Positions 6,539-13,444 of a stretch of 14,253 bases of DNA are shown here, piece by piece. The DNA lies in the NCBI GenBank assembly GCA_019307645.1, contig JAFDJF010000185.1:1-14253 (forward strand), written 5' to 3'. Below the pieces are notes generated by a model, which did no database searches, was not told the DNA's origin, and saw only the letters and a list, made by a program, of their open reading frames with translations. Position 1 is the first letter of the stretch. Every line of letters begins with the position of its first letter. Origin of the DNA: Deltaproteobacteria bacterium. Its GTDB lineage: Bacteria; Desulfobacterota; DSM-4660; Desulfatiglandales; Desulfatiglandaceae. The translations under genes were made by a program, and so were the position numbers.

Positions 6539-7312
6539 ATGATAACAGCAGGAGCAGACGTAGGATCAAAGACCGTTAAGGTCGTTATCCTGAAAGACGG
6601 TGATATTATAGGTAAGGGGATCGTGACCGCGGGTCTGGAGGTCGAAGGAGCCTGGGATGAGGCGTGGGATGCGTCCCTTAAAGAGGCGGGTATTACCCGT
6701 GATGATATTGAAAAGACTGTGGCAACAGGCGCGAGGTTGCGGGAGGTCAAAGGCTATGATAAAGAAATGAGCGTGGTGACCGCCGATGCCAGGGGCATTC
6801 ACGAGATTGACCCGGACGTGAGAACCGTTCTCGATGTCGGAGCAGAAGAAGGAAGAGCCATAAAAGTGGATGCGAACGGCAAGGTCCCTGACTTTGCAGT
6901 CAATGAAAAGTGTGCTGCAGGCGCAGGCGCCTTTATGGAGGCCATGTCAAGGGCCATGCAGGTAAGCATCGAAGAGTTCAACGAGATGTCCCTCAAATCT
7001 GAGAAGGATATACCAATTAATGCACAATGCGCCGTATTTGCCGAGTCAGAGGTGGTTTCCCTGGTCCATGAGGAGACCCCACGGCCTGATATCTGTAAGG
7101 CGGTCTGTGACGGCGTTTCGGACAGACTTGCATCCATGGCCAGACGCGTTGTTGTGGATCCGAAGGTGGCTTTTATTGGCGGAGCTGCCAAGGGTGCGGG
7201 GATTCAGAGGGCACTGAAGGAAGCCCTTGAACTCGATGAGGTATTGCTCCCTGACAATATCGAATTCATAGCGGCCTATGGGGCTGCTCTTACCGCAGCA
7301 GACAGCAAATAG
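6539..7312 (+). CDS. bzdP: Class I aryl-CoA reductase ATPase subunit, BzdP/BcrA-like
   Basis: An ASKHA-fold activator subunit (BadF/BadG/BcrA/BcrD family) of 257 residues, binding ATP and driving electrons into the reductase heterodimer. Phosphate-binding stretches are AGADVGSKTVK (4-14) and TVLDVGAEEGRAIK (97-109). C125 in NEKCAAGAG and C164 in NAQCAVFAESE are the two cysteines expected to ligate the [4Fe-4S] cluster shared with the partner ATPase. FIGGAAKGAGI near the C-terminus is the adenosine-side motif. DVGAEEGRA in place of DMGGQDLK separates this P-type subunit from the following Q-type subunit. It has the best Shine-Dalgarno in the window (aaggagg 6524-6530) and lies 38 bp after bzdO. 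Some species have a longer BcrA; the short form here matches the bzd type. Confidence 0.9.
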   Translation: MITAGADVGSKTVKVVILKDGDIIGKGIVTAGLEVEGAWDEAWDASLKEAGITRDDIEKTVATGARLREVKGYDKEMSVVTADARGIHEIDPDVRTVLDVGAEEGRAIKVDANGKVPDFAVNEKCAAGAGAFMEAMSRAMQVSIEEFNEMSLKSEKDIPINAQCAVFAESEVVSLVHEETPRPDICKAVCDGVSDRLASMARRVVVDPKVAFIGGAAKGAGIQRALKEALELDEVLLPDNIEFIAAYGAALTAADSK

Positions 7313-7338
7313 AAAAGGTTTTTTGGAGGATATAAATA

Positions 7339-8223
7339 ATGGCTGAAGAAGAAAAAAAAGAATTCTGGCGTTGGGATGAGACCAACTGGGCAAACAAGGA
7401 TATTGACTGGCGGGCAGGCAAGGTCATAAGCGCAGGATGTGATGTGGGATCTGTCAGCTCACAGGCGGTGGTTATGGTGGACGGTGAGCTTTTTGCCTCT
7501 GCAAACACAAGGACCGGCTATAACAGTCCTGAAAGTGCACTAAACGTTATGAACTGGGCACTTGAGGCGACAGACGGCATGAAGATCGAGGACATAACTT
7601 TCACGGTGGGCACAGGCTACGGCCGTGTGAAGGTGCCTTTTTCCAACAAGGCTATTACCGAGATCGCTTGTCATGCACGCGGGGCCAATTTCATGTACGG
7701 ACCGTCAGTACGGACGGTTATGGATATGGGCGGTCAGGACCTGAAGGCCATCAGATGCGATGAAAGGGGAAAGGTCCTGAACTTCCTCATGAATGAGAAA
7801 TGCGCGGCAGGGACAGGCCGTGGAATGGAGGTTATTGCAGACCTTTTGCAGGTGCCGATTGTGGAGGTAGGCGACAGGTCTTTTGATGTGGATAAAGAAC
7901 CTGATCCGGTCAGTACCACGTGCGTTTTGTTTGCAAAGGCCGAGATGCTTGGCCTTCTGAAAAAAGGGTACTCGGTTAACAAGGCCTTGGCAGCCTATTG
8001 TTCAGCCATGTCCTACCGTGTTTTTACCATGATTAAGGAAGTTGACGTGGTTGAGGACTTTGTGATTACAGGGGGAATTGCCAAAAACCGCGGTATCGTG
8101 GAGAGGCTTGAAGGCCACCTTGGACTAAAATCATTGAAAACAGACGTGGATTACCAGCTGGCAGGCGCCATTGGTGCGGCGCTTTTCGGCAAGGTACTTT
8201 ATGAAAAGAAAATGAAAAAGTAG
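7339..8223 (+). CDS. bzdQ: Class I aryl-CoA reductase ATPase subunit, BzdQ/BcrD-like
   Basis: The second activator ATPase of 294 residues, which would form a heterodimer with the preceding protein around one [4Fe-4S] cluster. The N-terminal extension FWRWDETNWANKDIDW (9-24) is characteristic of BzdQ-type subunits. ASKHA motifs are AGCDVGSVSSQ (32-42), TVMDMGGQDLKAI (126-138) and FVITGGIAKNRG (about 242-253). Cluster cysteines are C155 in NEKCAAGTGRGMEV and C195 in STTCVLFAKAE. A ribosome binding site (ggagg 7325-7329) precedes the ATG by 9 bp, and the gap to bzdP is 26 bp. The protein is very similar to known family members throughout, so the reductase is probably functional at the activator level. 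The next gene starts 6 bp after its stop, tying the electron-supply module to the reductase transcript. Confidence 0.93.
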   Translation: MAEEEKKEFWRWDETNWANKDIDWRAGKVISAGCDVGSVSSQAVVMVDGELFASANTRTGYNSPESALNVMNWALEATDGMKIEDITFTVGTGYGRVKVPFSNKAITEIACHARGANFMYGPSVRTVMDMGGQDLKAIRCDERGKVLNFLMNEKCAAGTGRGMEVIADLLQVPIVEVGDRSFDVDKEPDPVSTTCVLFAKAEMLGLLKKGYSVNKALAAYCSAMSYRVFTMIKEVDVVEDFVITGGIAKNRGIVERLEGHLGLKSLKTDVDYQLAGAIGAALFGKVLYEKKMKK

Positions 8224-8229
8224 AAGATT

Positions 8230-9834
8230 ATGGCAAATATAACGATTGACGGCCAGAAAATAGAGGTCGAGGGTGTCAAGAGCATCCTTGCGGCCTCTTT
8301 TGAGGCAGACGTGTATATCCCCCATCTTTGCGGCCATCCCCAGCTGGAATCCCTTTCAGAAGAGGTGACGTCCATCGAAGCGGTTTACATAGGAGGCGTA
8401 GCCCACAGGTCGGACGTGGGCACAACCTTTGAGGGGTGTGGACTGTGTCTGGTTGAGATCGAGGGGCAAGAAGGCCCTGTTAAGGCCTGCAAGACCCCGG
8501 TGGAAGATGGGCTCGTGATAACAACCGATTCAGACGGGCTGAAGGAGGCCAGACAAACGGCTTTGGCCGTGCTGTTGGAGAGGCATCCGCACGCCTGCCT
8601 GCTCTGTGCCCAGTCCGCGGGATGCGACCGAATAAATTGTTCGTCAAATATTCCTGAACCGGAGAGGTGCTGTGATAATTTCGGTAAGTGTGAACTTCAG
8701 AGCGTTTCTGCATTTATCGGTACGGAAAAGGGGCTCCCGCCCTATAAGCCTCTGGAGCTGCCCGTTATTGAAGACGAACCCTTCCTTGTAAGGGATTACA
8801 ATCTGTGTATCGGATGCCTCCGCTGTGTGCGGGTGTGCAGGGAGGTCAAGGGAGCGGATGCGCTGGGATTTGTGATGGAGGGCGGACGGGTGCTGGTTGG
8901 CAGCAAGGCCGCAACGCTTACAGAATCCGGGTGCCGGTTTTGTGGGTACTGCATCGAGGTTTGCCCGACCGGGGCGCTCACGGACAATGTTGCCGGCGTG
9001 GGAGAACGTGAGAACTATCTCATTCCGTGCAAAAACACGTGTCCTGCCGGAATCGACATTCCCCGGTATACCCGTCTTATTGCCGAGGAGAAATTTGGCG
9101 AGGCAGTAGCAGTGATCCGGGAGAAGGTCCCTTTTCCAGGGGTCTTGGGACATGTCTGTTATCACCCCTGTGAAACCGTATGTCGGCGTGGTGAATTAAA
9201 CGAACCCGTTTCCATTTGCGCCCTCAAGTCTTCGGCTGCCAGGAATGATACCCATTTATGGGAAGAAAAATCTAAGTCAGCCGCTTCTACTGGAAAAAAG
9301 GTGGCGGTTATCGGTTCGGGTCCTGCTGGGCTTACAGCCGCGTATTATCTGACAAAACTCGGGCATTCAGTAACTATTCTTGAGGCCATGCCGGAGGCCG
9401 GTGGGATGATGCGGACAGGAATATCCGATAATAAACTTCCACGGCCAGTGCTCGATGATGAAATAAAAGTAATCATGGACGCAGGGGTTAACATAGAGCT
9501 GAACACAAAGGTGGAGTCGATAGATGATTTGTCTGAAAAGGGATTTGATGCAGTATTTATTGCTGTTGGCGCTTCCCAGAAGAAATTCAACCAGGCCTTT
9601 GTTGAAGAACCTGATATGATAAAAAAGTGGGGTCTTCAGAAAGGTGAACAGGTGGCAATTGATGTTGATCCCAAGACGTTGGCTACTGCTAACAAGGGTG
9701 TTTTTGCAGGTGGAGACGTGGTGAGGGGGCCGGCCATGGTAAAGAGGAGAAGAGCAGGATGGACGGGAGTTCCCTCATCCAGATATTGCTGGACGTGCAG
9801 AAGCAGTATAACTGGCTTCCCCCTGAAACGGTGA
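8230..9834 (+). CDS. NuoG-like iron-sulfur protein fused to a shortened GltD/NfnB-like FAD domain
   Basis: A 534-residue electron-transfer fusion. N-terminal [2Fe-2S] ferredoxin: C34, C70, C73, C87, with a roughly 25-residue insertion between the first two ligands. NuoG N5-type site: H119, C123, C126, C132. Two [4Fe-4S] ferredoxin sites: C193/C196/C199/C203 and C235/C238/C241/C245. From about 266 a GltD-like part begins: cysteines C267, C271, C310, C314, C318 and the FAD motif GSGPAG (362-367). After AVFIAVGA (441-448) the expected NAD(P)H-binding Rossmann domain is absent; the chain goes almost directly to LATANKGVFAGGD (484-496), the end of the FAD domain. The last about 30 residues (KRRRAGW onward) match no GltD tail and are read from DNA that codes NuoE in another frame. 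The ATG lies 6 bp after bzdQ. I infer a role in feeding electrons to the reductase. The shortening could be real or an assembly error. Confidence 0.85.
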   Translation: MANITIDGQKIEVEGVKSILAASFEADVYIPHLCGHPQLESLSEEVTSIEAVYIGGVAHRSDVGTTFEGCGLCLVEIEGQEGPVKACKTPVEDGLVITTDSDGLKEARQTALAVLLERHPHACLLCAQSAGCDRINCSSNIPEPERCCDNFGKCELQSVSAFIGTEKGLPPYKPLELPVIEDEPFLVRDYNLCIGCLRCVRVCREVKGADALGFVMEGGRVLVGSKAATLTESGCRFCGYCIEVCPTGALTDNVAGVGERENYLIPCKNTCPAGIDIPRYTRLIAEEKFGEAVAVIREKVPFPGVLGHVCYHPCETVCRRGELNEPVSICALKSSAARNDTHLWEEKSKSAASTGKKVAVIGSGPAGLTAAYYLTKLGHSVTILEAMPEAGGMMRTGISDNKLPRPVLDDEIKVIMDAGVNIELNTKVESIDDLSEKGFDAVFIAVGASQKKFNQAFVEEPDMIKKWGLQKGEQVAIDVDPKTLATANKGVFAGGDVVRGPAMVKRRRAGWTGVPSSRYCWTCRSSITGFPLKR

Positions 9835-10169
9835 GACTGGTCAGTGACAGACTTGATATGCCAATAACCCAGGTCTACCGGGTTGCCAGTTTCTTTAAGG
9901 CGCTGAGCCTTGTTCCTCGGGGAGAACACATTGTTAAGGCCTGCTTGGGCACTGCCTGTCATGTGCGGGGAGGGATGAAGGTCATGAAAAGGGTACGCCG
10001 AACTTTGGGAATAGAGGAAGGAGAGACAACCGAAGACATGAAATTTAGCTTAGAGAAGGTAAACTGTCTCGGATGTTGCGCCTTAGGCCCCATAATTACG
10101 GTGGATGACGAATATCACGGGAAAATGTCGCCTGAGATGGTACCCAACGTATTGAAAAATTATAAATAA
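9759..10169 (+). CDS. NuoE/HoxE/HndA-like thioredoxin-fold [2Fe-2S] protein
   Basis: A 136-residue NuoE-type subunit. The [2Fe-2S] ligands are all present: C62 and C67 in ACLGTACHVRGG, C103 and C107 in NCLGCCALGP. LDVQKQYNWLPPETV (11-25) and VYRVASFF (39-46) are family signatures. Relatives usually have about 20 more residues at the N-terminus. Here the ATG has a good Shine-Dalgarno (aggag 9745-9749), so the short form is probably what is translated. The start lies 76 bp inside the preceding gene in another frame, suggesting translational coupling and probably an ancestral deletion that fused the two gene ends. With the NuoF-like protein downstream it would form the NADH-oxidising pair found in HydABC/HndABCD-type complexes. 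Confidence 0.9.
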   Translation: MDGSSLIQILLDVQKQYNWLPPETVRLVSDRLDMPITQVYRVASFFKALSLVPRGEHIVKACLGTACHVRGGMKVMKRVRRTLGIEEGETTEDMKFSLEKVNCLGCCALGPIITVDDEYHGKMSPEMVPNVLKNYK

Positions 10170-10207
10170 TGTAACAAGTTAGCCTTTTGAAAAAACCATT
10201 TGTTTTT

Positions 10208-10309
10208 GCCGTTCGGATTTGAGTGTTTCATGAATACGTTCTCTTTAAATGAATCCCGCTACCAGCGGGATTTAGAGAGCGTATTAAGGAAATAGTCTAA
10301 TCCGAAGGC
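10208..10309 (+). repeat. About 100-bp imperfect inverted repeat between nuoE-like and nuoF-like genes
   Basis: Nested complementary blocks: ttcggatt (10212-10219) with aatccgaa (10299-10306), aatacg (10233-10238) with cgtatt (10280-10285), tctct (10240-10244) with agaga (10274-10278), and tcccgct (10254-10260) with agcggga (10264-10270) around a 3-nt loop. The outer gcc/ggc also pairs. Aligned by hand, most of the 46-nt right arm matches the left arm. No T run follows the inner hairpin. The surrounding 186-bp gap (10170-10355) holds no other gene. It could be a MITE-like or REP-like element, or a folded RNA that tunes expression between the two genes. Confidence 0.65.
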
Positions 10310-10355
10310 GCAGCTTTTTGGAAAAGTAAACAGTTACTAAAAAGAGGAAAGATCA

Positions 10356-13300
10356 GTGCCAAGATTAAACTCTATTGCCGAACTGGAAAAGTTAAGAGAG
10401 GAAATTTCATCAAAAAGGGACCCTGATAAACCTACTATAGCCATATGCGCCGGTACAGGTTGTATCCCGTTGGGCGCCAAGAAAGTGATAGAGACCTTGA
10501 AAGAGGAGCTCAAGAAACAGGGTTTGGAGGAAAAAGCAGAGCTGAAAGAGACGGGGTGTCCCGGTTTTTGCGAGAAGGGGCCATTAGTCAACGTCTACCC
10601 TCAAGGAATTTGCTATTGTGGGGTCCAGCCGGAGGATGCAGGCGAGATCATTTCCCAGACTAATAAGGGAGGGATAGTCGAACGTCTTCTTTATGTTGAT
10701 CCGATCACAAAAGAGAAGGCTGTCTATGAACAGGATAACGCCTTTTATAAATTTCAGAGAAGACGGTTGCTAGGCAACAATGCCAGACTCGACCCCCGTA
10801 ATATTGATGACAGTATTGCCCTTGGTGGGTATTCTGCCCTTGCAAAGGCCCTATCAACCATGACCCCTGAGCAGGTGGTGGATGAAGTAGAGAAGTCGAA
10901 TCTCAGGGGACGGGGAGGCGCCGGATTCCCGACAGGCAAAAAATGGAGGATTGCCGGCGCAGCGCCGGGGGAAACCAAGTATTTTATTGTCAATTGTGAT
11001 GAGGGAGACCCAGGGGCCTTTATGGATAGAGCCATTATTGAGGGCAATCCGCATAGCGTCCTGGAAGGCCTGATTCTCGGGGCTTATGCCATTGGTGCCA
11101 GTGAAGGGATCTTTTATGTCCGAGAGGAATACCCCTTAGCCATAAAAAATGTAACTCTAGCCATAGACAAGGCCGAGGAATATGGCCTGTTAGGTACTGA
11201 TATCCTCGGCACAGGCTTTGATTTTTCTGCGAGGGTTGCAAGGGGCGGAGGTGCCTTTGTCTGCGGCGAGGAAACCGCCTTGATTGCCTCTTTAGAGGGC
11301 AAACCTGGTGAACCAAAGCAGAGACCTCCCTACCCTGCGGTAAGCGGTCTGTGGGGGAAGCCCACCAATATAAACAATGTGGAGACATTGGCAAACATCC
11401 CTTTTATTATCAATAAGGGTGCCGAGAGGTTTGCCTCTATCGGGACTGCCGGGAGCAAAGGGACCAAGATTTTTTCTCTTGTTGGGAAGGTGAATAATAC
11501 TGGTCTCGTAGAGGTTCCAATGGGTATTTCATTGAGAGATATTATCTACAAGATAGGAGGCGGGATTCCCGGCGGTAAGAAATTTAAGGCGGTACAGACC
11601 GGTGGCCCCTCCGGGGGCTGTATACCTGCGGAACTTCTTGATACCCCCGTAGATTACGATGAGCTTGCAAAATTGGGTTCAATAATGGGCTCCGGTGGAA
11701 TGATCGTCATGGACGAAGATACATGCATGGTTGATCTGGCCAGGTATTTTCTTGACTTTCTTGCGGATGAATCCTGCGGAAAATGCCTCTCCTGTCGTGA
11801 GGGGATACAACAGATGCTCGATGTATTGACTGATATTACAGAAGGGAGAGGGAAAGAGGGAGACATTGAACTTTTGGAGAGTTTGGCGGTGACCGTAAAA
11901 AAGGCGTCAATGTGCGCTTTGGGGCAAACCGCCCCCAATCCGGTACTGACCACCCTCCGCTATTTTAGAGACGAATATATAGAGCATATCGAGAAGAAGC
12001 GCTGCCCTGCCCTGGTGTGTCAGAAGATAGTGATAGCTAATTGCCGCCATACCTGCCCCGCAGGAATAGATGTGCCTCGTTATATTCGGTTTATTGGCAG
12101 GGGGATGTATGATGAAGCTTTAGCAGTAATCAGAGAGAAGATCCCATTCCCGTCAGTATGCGGTTCTGTCTGCTTCCACCCTTGTGAAACTAGATGCCGG
12201 CGCGGTGAAATAGATGATCCTATTGCCGTAAGAGCGCTTAAACGCTTTGCTGTTGAGAAGGGAAAGGATGAATTTTGGAAACAGAAGGTGAATACGGTTC
12301 CTGAAACCGGCAAGAGGATTGCTATTGTGGGCTCAGGTCCTGCCGGACTTACAGGGGCCTATTACTTAGCCAAGTTGGGTCATTCGGTTACTGTATTTGA
12401 GGCGATGCCTCAGCCCGGGGGAATGATGCGTTACGGGATTCCCAAGTATCGGCTCCCGGAGAGTGTGCTCGACAAGGAGATCGATGTAATAAGAGAGTTT
12501 GGAGTAAAAATAGAATTGAATCAAAAGGTGGAGTCTTTAGATAAGCTTTTAAATGACGGATATGACGCTGCCATTTTAGCGCTCGGCGCTCACAGCGATA
12601 TTAATATGGGTATCGAAGGTGAGAGTTTGCCGGGTGTAATCGGGTGCGTTTCATTTTTACGAGATGTGAATCTGGGTAAAGATGTTAAAGTAGGTAAAAA
12701 GGTGGCAGTGATTGGCGGCGGAAACGCCGCAATAGACGCCTCCCGTGTCGCCCTTCGCCTTGGCGCCAAAGAAGTTTCCATCCTTTATCGTCGCACCAGG
12801 GATGAGATGCCGGCAACCGATGAAGAAATAAAAGATGCAGAGCAAGAAGGAGTGGAGATTCAATTTCTTGTTGTTCCCACCAAGGTGAAACAGGAAGATA
12901 ATATGCTTAGGGCAGAGTGCATTCGCATGAAGCTCGGGGCCGAGGATAAGAGTGGCAGACCTCGACCTCAGCCTGTTGAGGGCAGTGAATTCAGCATGGA
13001 CTTCGATATGATGATCGTTGCTATCGGTCAAAGACCTGAGATTCCTTCTGACCTGGGGATCGATATCGGCAAAGGCAACCTGATTCTAACTGACCCCAAT
13101 ACGCTGGCCACAAATAGAGAAGGTGTGGTTGCCGGTGGTGACGCCGTAACTGGTCCGGCTTCAGTTATTGAGGCTATCAATGATGGTCGGCGAGCGGCTA
13201 GTTCCATAGATATATATCTAGGGGGAAGCGGGATTATTGATGAAACACTATCTCCACCCGAAAAATTGGAAACACTCCCTGAACTTGAAGAGGGAGAGAA

Positions 13301-13439
13301 ACATCGAGTTTTAATGCCTTGTTTGTCCTTAGCCGAACGGCTTAAAGACTTTAAGGAGATAGAAATGGGTTTTGATGAAGGGATGGCAGTGGAGGAAGCT
13401 AAACGCTGCTTAATGTGTGACCTAGAGGAAAGTGAGTGA
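10356..13439 (+). CDS. NuoF/HydB-like NADH:FMN protein fused to complete GltD/NfnB-like FAD/NAD(P) oxidoreductase
   Basis: A 1027-residue fusion starting at GTG with Shine-Dalgarno gagga about 8 bp upstream. Domains in order: thioredoxin-like [2Fe-2S] domain (C31, C36, C68, C72); NuoF core with the FMN/NADH loop RGRGGAGFPTGKKW (184-197), NCDEGDPGAFMDR (213-225) and GGGAFVCGEETALI (297-310); [4Fe-4S] N3 site C474/C477/C480/C520; then, in place of the usual C-terminal ferredoxin, a GltD-like module from about 550 with C563, C567, C602, C606, C610, C614, FAD motif GSGPAG (659-664), NAD(P) Rossmann motif GGGNAA (787-792), and the closing GVVAGGDAVTGPASVIEAINDGRRAA. The tail holds RCLMCD (1017-1022). 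It thus has two pyridine-nucleotide sites and two flavins in one chain. I infer NADH and/or NAD(P)H oxidation for the reductase, possibly with flavin-based bifurcation. Biochemistry would have to establish this. Confidence 0.92.
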   Translation: MPRLNSIAELEKLREEISSKRDPDKPTIAICAGTGCIPLGAKKVIETLKEELKKQGLEEKAELKETGCPGFCEKGPLVNVYPQGICYCGVQPEDAGEIISQTNKGGIVERLLYVDPITKEKAVYEQDNAFYKFQRRRLLGNNARLDPRNIDDSIALGGYSALAKALSTMTPEQVVDEVEKSNLRGRGGAGFPTGKKWRIAGAAPGETKYFIVNCDEGDPGAFMDRAIIEGNPHSVLEGLILGAYAIGASEGIFYVREEYPLAIKNVTLAIDKAEEYGLLGTDILGTGFDFSARVARGGGAFVCGEETALIASLEGKPGEPKQRPPYPAVSGLWGKPTNINNVETLANIPFIINKGAERFASIGTAGSKGTKIFSLVGKVNNTGLVEVPMGISLRDIIYKIGGGIPGGKKFKAVQTGGPSGGCIPAELLDTPVDYDELAKLGSIMGSGGMIVMDEDTCMVDLARYFLDFLADESCGKCLSCREGIQQMLDVLTDITEGRGKEGDIELLESLAVTVKKASMCALGQTAPNPVLTTLRYFRDEYIEHIEKKRCPALVCQKIVIANCRHTCPAGIDVPRYIRFIGRGMYDEALAVIREKIPFPSVCGSVCFHPCETRCRRGEIDDPIAVRALKRFAVEKGKDEFWKQKVNTVPETGKRIAIVGSGPAGLTGAYYLAKLGHSVTVFEAMPQPGGMMRYGIPKYRLPESVLDKEIDVIREFGVKIELNQKVESLDKLLNDGYDAAILALGAHSDINMGIEGESLPGVIGCVSFLRDVNLGKDVKVGKKVAVIGGGNAAIDASRVALRLGAKEVSILYRRTRDEMPATDEEIKDAEQEGVEIQFLVVPTKVKQEDNMLRAECIRMKLGAEDKSGRPRPQPVEGSEFSMDFDMMIVAIGQRPEIPSDLGIDIGKGNLILTDPNTLATNREGVVAGGDAVTGPASVIEAINDGRRAASSIDIYLGGSGIIDETLSPPEKLETLPELEEGEKHRVLMPCLSLAERLKDFKEIEMGFDEGMAVEEAKRCLMCDLEESE

Positions 13440-13444
13440 TAAGC

